This document shows, piece after piece, positions 7,910-13,779 of a DNA stretch of 14,545 nucleotides. The translations under genes were made by a program, and so were the position numbers. Below the pieces are notes generated by a model. That model was not told the DNA's origin, made no database searches, and saw nothing but the letters and a program-made list of their open reading frames with translations. The stretch covers positions 1-14,545 of the forward strand of contig JADBKX010000032.1 of the NCBI GenBank assembly GCA_014894735.1, read 5' to 3'. Origin of the DNA: Candidatus Sediminicultor sextus. GTDB taxonomy: Bacteria; Atribacterota; Phoenicimicrobiia; Phoenicimicrobiales; Phoenicimicrobiaceae. Numbering within the stretch: the first letter of the stretch is position 1; every line of letters begins with the position of its first letter.

Positions 7910-8779
7910 TTATTGCTTAATTAAGGGAAAACCTAATCTTTCCCTCTGCTTTAGGTATTCTTCTGCACATAATCGGGCAATATTTCTTACCCGGGAAATA
8001 TATCCTGTTCTTTCTGAAACACTAATTGCTCCTCGAGCATCTAATAGATTAAAAGTATGAGAGCATTTTAATATATAGTCATATGCTGGTAAAGGCAGCT
8101 CTATTACTATTAATCTTCTGGCTTCTTTTTCATACATATTAAAGAGGTTAAATAACATCAGTATGTCTGCTTCTTCAAAGTTATACTTAGATTGTTCTAC
8201 CTCTGCCTGATGGCGTATGTCCCTATAGGTAATATTTTTACCCCATTTCAAGTCAAAAACATTATTCACATCCTGGATAACCATACCTAATCTCTCTAAT
8301 CCATAGGTTATTTCAACCGGAATAATATCTAAATCAAGCCCGCCAGCTTGTTGAAAATAAGTAAATTGAGTTATTTCTAGCCCATCTAACCATACTTCCC
8401 AGCCTAACCCCCAGGCACCCAGGGTAGGGGCTTCCCAATCACCTTCAATAAATCTTATATCATGCTCTTTTCTTGATATCCCCAAACTTTTTAAACTTTT
8501 AAAATAAATATCCTGCACATTTTCAGGGGAAGGTTTTAATACAACCTGGAATTGATAATGTTGTTGTACTCTATTGGGATTTTCTCCATAACGTCCATCA
8601 GCAGGCCTGCGAGATGGTTCAACATAAGCTACTTTCCATGGTTCGGGGCCTAATACTCTTAAAAAAGTGGTTGGGTTCATTGTTCCTGCCCCTTTTTCTG
8701 TATCATATGGCTGCTGAATGATACAACCCTGTTCTCCCCAAAATTTCTGTAAATTAAAAATTATCTCTTGAAAATCCAT
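7910..8779 (-). CDS. glyQ: Glycyl-tRNA synthetase alpha subunit
   Basis: This is the catalytic subunit of the alpha2beta2 glycyl-tRNA synthetase; it forms glycyl-adenylate and transfers glycine to tRNA-Gly, releasing PPi. The protein has 289 residues, as expected. Nearly every family hallmark is visible: FQEIIFNLQKFWGEQGC (3-19), QPYDTEKGAGTMNPTTFLR (23-41), the class II motif region EPSRRPADGRYGENPNR (54-70), and YGLERLGMVIQDV in the second half. The ATG start is preceded by a moderate GAAAGAGA ribosome site. It is the first gene after a strong promoter at 8881-8909, with a leader of about 95 nt. No T-box motif is present in that leader, although glyQS is T-box controlled in many Firmicutes. 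Confidence 0.98.
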   Translation of the reverse strand: MDFQEIIFNLQKFWGEQGCIIQQPYDTEKGAGTMNPTTFLRVLGPEPWKVAYVEPSRRPADGRYGENPNRVQQHYQFQVVLKPSPENVQDIYFKSLKSLGISRKEHDIRFIEGDWEAPTLGAWGLGWEVWLDGLEITQFTYFQQAGGLDLDIIPVEITYGLERLGMVIQDVNNVFDLKWGKNITYRDIRHQAEVEQSKYNFEEADILMLFNLFNMYEKEARRLIVIELPLPAYDYILKCSHTFNLLDARGAISVSERTGYISRVRNIARLCAEEYLKQRERLGFPLIKQ

Positions 8780-8880
8780 ATTAACATCTCTTTCGCTCTT
8801 AATTACTAATGAAATTCCCTCTCATAGAGATTTTCTGAAAACTATTATCTGTCTGAAAGAGGAACAATATTTTATTTGTT

Positions 8881-8909
8881 AATATATCAAAATCAGTCTT
8901 AATTGTCAA
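8881..8909 (-). promoter_or_regulatory. Strong sigma70-type promoter of the glyQ-glyS-regulator-ppdK operon
   Basis: On the minus strand a perfect -35 box TTGACA (8909-8904) is separated by exactly 17 bp from TATATT (8886-8881), a 5 of 6 match to the -10 box. Transcription should begin near 8874, giving a leader of about 95 nt before the glyQ ATG. The leader holds one modest imperfect hairpin at 8835-8811 (GAAA/TTTC and CTCT/AGAG pairs). The promoter lies just downstream of the repeat array that follows recO, so it separates the recO operon from the glyQ operon. Confidence 0.85.
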
Positions 8910-8919
8910 CGACAAGGTT

Positions 8920-8938
8920 CGTATATCGTATATCGTAT
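8920..8938. repeat. Heptamer tandem repeat CGTATAT x 2.7
   Basis: The plus strand reads CGTATAT, CGTATAT, CGTAT without a mismatch, a clean 7-bp period. It forms the glyQ-proximal end of the composite array between recO and glyQ, and ends 10 bp upstream of the glyQ -35 box. Confidence 0.85.
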
Positions 8939-8939
8939 T

Positions 8940-8959
8940 AGTTTACCAGTTTACCAGTT
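8940..8959. repeat. Octamer tandem repeat GTTTACCA x 2.5
   Basis: The plus strand has two perfect GTTTACCA units (8941-8948, 8949-8956) plus a partial unit. Read on the minus strand the unit is TGGTAAAC, similar to the octamers TGGTTGGC, TGGTTTTC and TAGTTAAC found beyond hppA at 81-104. Confidence 0.8.
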
Positions 8960-8962
8960 AAT

Positions 8963-8984
8963 GGAACACGCAATACGGCCCTAC
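8963..8984 (-). repeat. Half-palindrome related to the 2175-2213 inverted repeat
   Basis: The minus strand reads GTAGGGCCGTATTGCGTG followed by TTCC. It shares the GTAG-G-rich-YGTATT layout with the hairpin at 2175-2213 (GTAGTGGTGTATT) but lacks a well-paired second arm. It sits between the ACTGAAA heptamers and the octamers of the recO-glyQ spacer. Confidence 0.35.
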
Positions 8985-8986
8985 TT

Positions 8987-9016
8987 ACTGAAAACCGAGA
9001 ACTGAAAACTAAAAAC
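8987..9016. repeat. Degenerate heptamer repeat, ACTGAAA type, four units
   Basis: Consecutive 7-bp units on the plus strand are ACTGAAA, ACCGAGA, ACTGAAA and ACTAAAA, followed by AC. The period is exact and the units differ at only one or two positions. It is a second heptamer family, distinct from the TTAGTCG type next to it. Confidence 0.75.
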
Positions 9017-9027
9017 GTATATTTAAT

Positions 9028-9054
9028 ACTAACGACTATTCACTAACGACTAAT
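9028..9054 (-). repeat. Heptamer repeat, TTAGTCG type, directly after recO
   Basis: Read on the minus strand (9053 to 9028) the units are TTAGTCG, TTAGTGA, ATAGTCG and TTAGT, a strict 7-bp period. The array begins only 3 bp after the recO stop codon. Its plus-strand segment ACTAACGACTATTCACTA also occurs exactly at 130-147 behind hppA. Confidence 0.85.
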
Positions 9055-9057
9055 CTG

Positions 9058-9801
9058 TTACAGAAATTTCAAAAATCTATCTGTTTTAAAACTTTTTTCT
9101 GAATGATAGGCTATATATAAATCAGTTATTTTCTCTAATTCTTTTATTTTTTCATCAGGAATGGTAGCGTTTGATATAGTAGATAAAGGTGTAATTAGTA
9201 TTTTCCTTACTAATTTATTAAAATAAATAGAAACTTTAACACACCCTTCTTTATCTTTGACTATGCAATTATTACACACCAGTCCGCCTTCTTTTATATT
9301 AAAATACATCTCTTTTTGGTCTTTTACACTTTTATTGCATCTGCAACAATGATTAAGCGAGGGTCTATATCCTAAAATTGACATAGTTTGCCATTTGAAA
9401 GATAAGGTCAGTAATTTTGGATTATTAGATTCCCTCAAATAATGTAAAACCTCTTTTAGTAAATTAAACAGATCAATATTTATTTCCCGCTCTTCGGTTA
9501 ATTTATTAACTACCTCCACACAATTGGCAGCAAAAGCAAATTTAATAACTTCTTTGCTCACTGAGAAAAAAGATTCTAATATTTCAGCCTGACTGACAAT
9601 ATCAATATTTCTACCTTTATAAAACAAAAAGACAGAGTGAGTTAATATTTCCAAACTGCTTCCGAATTTACTTTTTGTCTTTCGGACTCCTTTGGCAATG
9701 GCGGTAATCTTACCATAATTTTTGGTGTATATAGTAACAATTTTGTCAGCTTCTTCATATTCCATGCTTTTTAAGACTATACCTTCTGTTTTATACAACA
9801 T
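9058..9801 (-). CDS. recO: DNA repair protein RecO
   Basis: RecO acts in the RecFOR recombination-repair pathway; it binds single-stranded DNA and SSB, works with RecR, and helps load RecA. The protein has 247 residues, typical. The N-terminal OB-fold region starts with the common YKTEGIVLKS motif (3-12) and contains KITAIAKGVRKTKSKFG (31-47). A four-cysteine zinc site is visible as CCRC (152-155, using Cys152 and Cys155) and CNNC (176-179) in the helical C-terminal half. The ATG lies 18 bp after the cdd stop. Its GGAG is 13 nt away, which is long, so translation may rely on coupling to cdd. Downstream, a heptamer array begins 3 bp after the TAA stop. No era gene is found between cdd and recO, unlike the usual Firmicutes order. 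Confidence 0.95.
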   Translation of the reverse strand: MLYKTEGIVLKSMEYEEADKIVTIYTKNYGKITAIAKGVRKTKSKFGSSLEILTHSVFLFYKGRNIDIVSQAEILESFFSVSKEVIKFAFAANCVEVVNKLTEEREINIDLFNLLKEVLHYLRESNNPKLLTLSFKWQTMSILGYRPSLNHCCRCNKSVKDQKEMYFNIKEGGLVCNNCIVKDKEGCVKVSIYFNKLVRKILITPLSTISNATIPDEKIKELEKITDLYIAYHSEKSFKTDRFLKFL

Positions 9802-9819
9802 ACTATAAGATAATCTCCG

Positions 9820-10218
9820 CTATAAAAGATCGCTTTTGCCAAACGCCTCGGGAAGCAATTCTTTTATTTTTTTAATCTTAACATCTTCCTTTAAATTCGC
9901 CATAATCAGGGGAATATCTTCACCAAATTCTGATATTACCTGTCGGCAGGCACCACAGGGAGAACAGGGTTTATCTGTATCACCAATAACAGCGATAGCT
10001 TCAAATTTAGTTGAGCCCTCCGAAATAGCTTTAAAAATAGCGACTCTTTCTGCACATACGGTCAAACCAAAAGATGCATTCTCAATATTGCAGCCGGTAA
10101 ATATTTTGCCATCAGCGCAGAGAACAGCAGCTCCCACTTGGAATTTAGAATAGGGAGTATAGGCCCTTTTTCTGGCCTTTTCTGCTTCTTTAATTAATTT
10201 TTTAAATTCTTCTTTCAC
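9820..10218 (-). CDS. cdd: Cytidine deaminase
   Basis: This enzyme hydrolytically deaminates cytidine and deoxycytidine to uridine and deoxyuridine in pyrimidine salvage. The protein has 132 residues, the size of the homotetrameric one-zinc class. The substrate loop CNIENASFG (43-51) and the zinc/catalytic motifs CAE (55-57) and PCSPCGACRQ (84-93) are intact, giving ligands Cys55, Cys88 and Cys91 and proton shuttle Glu57. The start is GTG at 10218-10216, with AAGGTGA about 7 nt upstream; no early in-frame ATG offers an alternative that would keep the first helix. It lies 16 bp after the DUF3048 gene and 18 bp before recO, inside the same probable operon. Confidence 0.97.
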   Translation of the reverse strand: MKEEFKKLIKEAEKARKRAYTPYSKFQVGAAVLCADGKIFTGCNIENASFGLTVCAERVAIFKAISEGSTKFEAIAVIGDTDKPCSPCGACRQVISEFGEDIPLIMANLKEDVKIKKIKELLPEAFGKSDLL

Positions 10219-10234
10219 AGTATTTTCACCTTCT

Positions 10235-11170
10235 TTATTTAAACCACGCCTTTGTTTCCTCTGGTACCAAATGAACCCATATATTTCCCTGGTTTAAGTT
10301 TATAACATTTCCCTGGTTATTATAATATACAGTCGGGTGGTCTTTAGACTTTTTGACCCACTTCGTTAAATAATAATTTCCTCCGTAAAATATCTTGGCA
10401 ATACCTTCGCCAATCACCCCTACCTCCAACCTTCCCTCTTCATCACCGGGTATTTCTTCAACCGGAACATACTGGATTATTATATTAGAAGCAGCTATAG
10501 ATTCGAGGGTTTGGCTATCCTGATGGGGCTTAGAATTTATGTACCTTAAATAAGTATTACTATTTGGTTTATATTCATAAGATATGGAATATTTTTGGTT
10601 ATATTTAATGGAAATTTTAGAAATATCCCCTCCTGATAAATTAAGGGTTCTTAGATTAAGTAAACCTTCGCTTAAATTCACCTCATCTTGAAAACCTAAT
10701 TTTCTACACTTCTCTCTTAAATTGTTGGTATTAGTAAAAAGATTTATCCACCCCCCAATATTTTTATTCCGCCAATAAGGGGAAGGATAAAGCATCTGGT
10801 CTAAATTAACAACTCTTTCACTCTTTAAGCTCTGCCCTCCACAGTGAGCAAAGATGGCAGACCACTCTACAGCTAATCTAGAAAAATAATATCTGCTGCT
10901 TCTGACCGGTCCTACTATGACCTTATCACTATTATTAAATATGGCCATTAATCTGGTAAAGGGATACTCTACATTTGCTTCATAAATTATATCTGCCTTA
11001 TTCAGACCAGTTTGGTGAATTACTTCTTCGGGTGAATTACCGATCATTATGGCTAAGGGTCTTACAGTGCTGGCGTAAATATTACTATTTATAGTAAGAC
11101 AAGTAAATAAAACAAAAAATAACCATATAAATCCATATAAAAATGATTTGCCCAATATTCCTTTCTTCAA
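10235..11170 (-). CDS. DUF3048 domain exported protein (YerB-like)
   Basis: This is a secreted or membrane-anchored protein of the YerB family; the biochemical function of DUF3048 is not known to me. The protein has 311 residues. A basic start and hydrophobic segment (about 8-27) form a signal peptide, with a likely cut after IYAS (31-34). Cys24 has a poor lipobox context (LFTC), so lipidation is doubtful. The family core shows RPLAIMIGNSPE (37-48), GLNKADIIYEANVE (55-68), GPVRSSR (87-93) and AHCGGQ (108-113). The C-terminal DUF3048_C-like part has WVKKSKDHPTVYYNNQGNV and NIWVHLVPEE. The start is TTG with AAAAGGGA upstream. It sits 39 bp after the second CNNM-type gene and 16 bp before cdd. 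Confidence 0.88.
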   Translation of the reverse strand: MKKGILGKSFLYGFIWLFFVLFTCLTINSNIYASTVRPLAIMIGNSPEEVIHQTGLNKADIIYEANVEYPFTRLMAIFNNSDKVIVGPVRSSRYYFSRLAVEWSAIFAHCGGQSLKSERVVNLDQMLYPSPYWRNKNIGGWINLFTNTNNLREKCRKLGFQDEVNLSEGLLNLRTLNLSGGDISKISIKYNQKYSISYEYKPNSNTYLRYINSKPHQDSQTLESIAASNIIIQYVPVEEIPGDEEGRLEVGVIGEGIAKIFYGGNYYLTKWVKKSKDHPTVYYNNQGNVINLNQGNIWVHLVPEETKAWFK

Positions 11171-11209
11171 AATTTTTCCCTTTTCTTTAATTTTTAAATT
11201 ATTTTATAA

Positions 11210-12232
11210 TTATTTAATTTTATCAAATTCATCTTCTATCTCTCCAAAAATTTCCTCTAATAAATCTTCTATGGTAACTACGCCGGATATTTTTTTATCT
11301 TCATCAATTACCACAGTAATATGAACTTTCTTTCTTTGAAATTCTTTCAGAAGAGTCGTAACCCTTTTATTTTCTGAGACCAGGTAAGGAGGATGGATCA
11401 AACCTAATAAATTTATACTTTTACTTAATTTCTTTTTCAAATTTCCGATAAGGAAATCTTTGGCATAAATAAAACCTATGATATTATTTATATTATTTTG
11501 ATAAACCGGTATCCTGGAAAGACCTTCTTTGTTCATTAATTTAACAGCTTCTTCCAAACAAGTATTTTCTTCAACAGCTACCATAAATTTTTGAGGTATC
11601 ATTACATCCTTAACAAAAATATCATTTAAATTTAAAATTCTCTCAATCATGCTCTTTTCCTTTTTCTCTAATGCGCCTTCTTTTTCGCCAACTTCAAAAA
11701 ACAACTTTAAATCTTTTTTAGTGAAAAAAGCATTTAAAGGCACATACTTTTTCCCAGTAAAGATTCTGATGATAAAGTTCGATATCCAACTGGAAAAGAT
11801 TTCAATTGGATAAAGGATGTAAGAGGCTATTTTTAAATAATAAGCTGCCTTAAGCGAAATTTTCTGAGGATTATTTTGAGCAATAGTTTTAGGAATTATC
11901 TCGCAAAAAACTAAAATTATTAGTGTGGTAAGCAATATCGAAATAGTGACTCCTTTGCTATCGCCCCATATATGCATTGCCAGGGCAGAGGAAACTGTAG
12001 AAGCTACGATTACTGCTATATTGGTTCCGATTAAAACCACTCTTAAAAATTTATCAGGCTTTTTAATCAAATTAGATACTATTATAGCTTTTTTATCTCC
12101 TATCTTGGCTAAATATTTAAGATGCAGCTTGCTGGTAGAGATAACTGCAGTTTCTGCCCCGGAAAAAAAAGCAGCAATAAATATACACATAAATAATATA
12201 AAAGGACTGACTTTAATCCACCACTCGGTCAA
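11210..12232 (-). CDS. CNNM/CorC-type membrane protein, short form (DUF21 + CBS pair)
   Basis: This is a likely divalent-cation (Mg2+/Co2+) transporter or transport regulator of the CNNM/CorC family, often annotated as hemolysin-like. The protein has 340 residues. The DUF21 transmembrane domain (about 1-190) includes IAAFFSGAETAVISTSKL (19-36), GTNIAV (69-74) and FCEIIPKT (109-116), where most relatives have FGEIxPK. Two CBS domains follow (about 205-265 and 275-335; VMIPQKFMVAV and ISGVVTIEDLLEEIFGEIEDE). The protein ends there and lacks the C-terminal CorC_HlyC domain of its neighbour. DEYGG of the second CBS is replaced by DEDKK. The start is TTG with GGAGG and AAGGA upstream, 14 bp after the paralogue, whose TAG stop overlaps the GGAGG. 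Confidence 0.9.
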   Translation of the reverse strand: MTEWWIKVSPFILFMCIFIAAFFSGAETAVISTSKLHLKYLAKIGDKKAIIVSNLIKKPDKFLRVVLIGTNIAVIVASTVSSALAMHIWGDSKGVTISILLTTLIILVFCEIIPKTIAQNNPQKISLKAAYYLKIASYILYPIEIFSSWISNFIIRIFTGKKYVPLNAFFTKKDLKLFFEVGEKEGALEKKEKSMIERILNLNDIFVKDVMIPQKFMVAVEENTCLEEAVKLMNKEGLSRIPVYQNNINNIIGFIYAKDFLIGNLKKKLSKSINLLGLIHPPYLVSENKRVTTLLKEFQRKKVHITVVIDEDKKISGVVTIEDLLEEIFGEIEDEFDKIK

Positions 12233-12236
12233 AATT

Positions 12237-12248
12237 TCCTTACCTCCT
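12237..12248 (-). promoter_or_regulatory. Double Shine-Dalgarno supporting the TTG start of the second CNNM-type gene
   Basis: GGAGG (12247-12243) and AAGGA (12241-12237) lie 10 and 4 nt before TTG at 12232-12230. The first overlaps the stop of the upstream paralogue. The first in-frame ATG is residue 15, in the middle of the first membrane helix, so TTG is preferred. Confidence 0.65.
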
Positions 12249-13566
12249 ATGCATCTTTACCCGGAGTATTATTTTTAGTCTGCGGTAGTTCTTTTATTAT
12301 CTTTACTCTTCTAATCCTATTTTTTACTACCTGTTCAATGATTATTTGACAATTCTGATACCTTATCTTTTCATTTTTCTTAGGCACCCTGCCCAATAGA
12401 TCATAAATAAAACCACCCAGAGTCTCGAAACCATTTTCGGGTATTTCGATGTTTAAAATTTCATTAATCTTTTCAATATTTATTATTGCATCAGTAATTA
12501 CAGTATTATCTCCGATCATTTCAAACAATTTTATCTCTTTATCGTATTCATCAATTATCTCGCCAACTACTTCCTCTACCACATCCTCCATGGTAATCAA
12601 TCCTGCTGTCCCACCATATTCGTCAATAGCAATGGCAATTTGAATTCTGTCTTTCTGAAAAATATCCAACAATTCGTCTATTTTTTTATTTTCCGGAACA
12701 AAGTAAGCCTCCCTTATTATCCCCTTTAAATCAAACTTTTCCTTTGAAATATACCATTGCTGGTAAATACCTAATAGATCCTTGGCATATAATATTCCGA
12801 TAATATTGTCTATGGTGTCTTCATATACCGGGATTCTTGAATGCCCCATTTTATTAATCGTTTTTAATATTGAACCTAACTGGGTATCAGAGGAGATACA
12901 GACCATATCTACCCGGGGGATCATTACTTCTTTTACCATAGTATCACTAAAGTCAAATATATTTCTAATCATTTCATTCTCTTCCTCTTCTATCACTCCC
13001 TCATCCTTACCAGCATCTATCAGGGTTATTAAATCTTCTTCGGTAATTTCTTTTTTCTCTCTAGTACTTTTCTTACCAATAAAGTAATAGAGGACAATAA
13101 TTACTGCTTTAAAAACTTTAATTAAGGGAAATAACCCAATGGAAATTATTTCTATCGGTCTGGCAACTCTTTTGGAAATATTTTCTGCATTAACCACAGC
13201 TAATGATTTCGGAACAATTTCTCCGAAAACAAGTATGGTAAAAATCATTATTCCGCTGGCTATACCGATGCCTATATCTCCAATAAGTTTTATAGCTAAA
13301 TAAGTAGCCAAAGAGGAAGCCGTAATGTTTACGAACATATTTCCAATTAAAATAGAGATTAAGGTTCTTTGGGGATCATCAAGAAGTCTAATAATTGATT
13401 TTACCCGCCAATTATTCTCTTCTTCTTTTTGTATTTTTTTTAATTGCAGCTTGTTAAGTGAGAAGAGAGCGGTCTCTGCGCTGGAAAAAAAAGCTGATAA
13501 TAATATGAAGCCTAACAGAGTAATAACTTCAAATATCAATATTATTAAATTAAAAGGGTCATCCAA
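12247..13566 (-). CDS. CNNM/CorC-type membrane protein, full-length form (DUF21 + CBS pair + CorC_HlyC)
   Basis: This is a member of the CNNM/CorC family linked to Mg2+/Co2+ transport. The protein has 439 residues. The DUF21 membrane domain (about 1-195) has SAFFSSAETALFSL (24-37), GNMFVN (75-80) and FGEIVPKSLA (114-123). A CBS pair follows, with VMIPRVDMVCI (215-225) and DEYGGTAGLITMEDVVEEVV (315-334). The C-terminal CorC_HlyC domain spans about 350-427, with the usual GFETLGGFIYDLLGRVP. The start is TTG at 13566-13564, with GGTGA 7 nt upstream; an in-frame TGA lies shortly upstream, and no internal ATG occurs before residue 77. It is the first gene after the promoter at 13601-13629 and heads the CNNM-CNNM-DUF3048-cdd-recO group. 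Confidence 0.93.
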   Translation of the reverse strand: MDDPFNLIILIFEVITLLGFILLSAFFSSAETALFSLNKLQLKKIQKEEENNWRVKSIIRLLDDPQRTLISILIGNMFVNITASSLATYLAIKLIGDIGIGIASGIMIFTILVFGEIVPKSLAVVNAENISKRVARPIEIISIGLFPLIKVFKAVIIVLYYFIGKKSTREKKEITEEDLITLIDAGKDEGVIEEEENEMIRNIFDFSDTMVKEVMIPRVDMVCISSDTQLGSILKTINKMGHSRIPVYEDTIDNIIGILYAKDLLGIYQQWYISKEKFDLKGIIREAYFVPENKKIDELLDIFQKDRIQIAIAIDEYGGTAGLITMEDVVEEVVGEIIDEYDKEIKLFEMIGDNTVITDAIINIEKINEILNIEIPENGFETLGGFIYDLLGRVPKKNEKIRYQNCQIIIEQVVKNRIRRVKIIKELPQTKNNTPGKDA

Positions 13567-13600
13567 AAAATAATCACCGCAACTTTTTCAAAAACCGTGA

Positions 13601-13629
13601 AGTATATTCTAAAATATCGACCATTTCAA
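13601..13629 (-). promoter_or_regulatory. Sigma70-type promoter of the CNNM-to-recO operon
   Basis: The minus strand has TTGAAA (13629-13624, 5 of 6 to -35 consensus), a 17-bp spacer and TATACT (13606-13601, 5 of 6 to -10 consensus). The start of transcription would be near 13594, leaving a leader of about 28 nt before the TTG of the first CNNM-type gene. Confidence 0.75.
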
Positions 13630-13642
13630 CCAATTAAACCAA

Positions 13643-13696
13643 GATGATGTGTTTGCTTTTGTTCAGTTAGATTGGGGATCTAAATATCAACAATAA
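13643..13696 (+). pseudogene. Possible fossil of a transposase N-terminus (IS110-like)
   Basis: The plus strand encodes DDVFAFVQLDWGSKYQQ followed by TAA. This resembles the N-terminal region of IS110-family transposases, which typically read like AFVAIDWA or AFVGIDWG, where the Asp is the first catalytic residue. Only about 17 codons remain, there is no start codon in place, and the frame upstream soon meets a stop. It is the only plus-strand coding-like signal in the window. Chance similarity is quite possible. Confidence 0.25.
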
Positions 13697-13730
13697 TTGA
13701 GTTTTTCGATTCCTAATCTAACGGTTTTTT
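13666..13730 (+). terminator. Terminator-like hairpin with T-run, plus-strand orientation
   Basis: Arms GTTAGATTGGGGATC (13666-13680) and GATTCCTAATCTAAC (13708-13722) pair over all 15 positions on a plus-strand transcript, 13 Watson-Crick and two G-U. The loop is 27 nt, and GG then six T follow at 13723-13730. On a minus-strand transcript the two wobbles become C-A mismatches and there is no T-run after the stem. The structure therefore suits a plus-strand terminator, although no intact plus-strand gene precedes it. The long loop weakens the call. Confidence 0.4.
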
Positions 13731-13779
13731 ATTGCAAAATTACAAAAAATTGAAATTAACACAGAGATTTTGAATTAAA

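Noticed and set aside
8790..8825. Small upstream ORF (MRGNFISN) in the glyQ leader
   Set aside because: No ribosome site and only eight codons; not distinguishable from chance.
8780..8880. T-box riboswitch expected upstream of glyQS
   Set aside because: No AGGGTGGNACCGCG-like core, no terminator/antiterminator pair and a leader of only about 95 nt.
8920..9054. CRISPR array
   Set aside because: Repeat units are only 7-8 bp, directly abutting with no unique spacers, and no cas genes are nearby.
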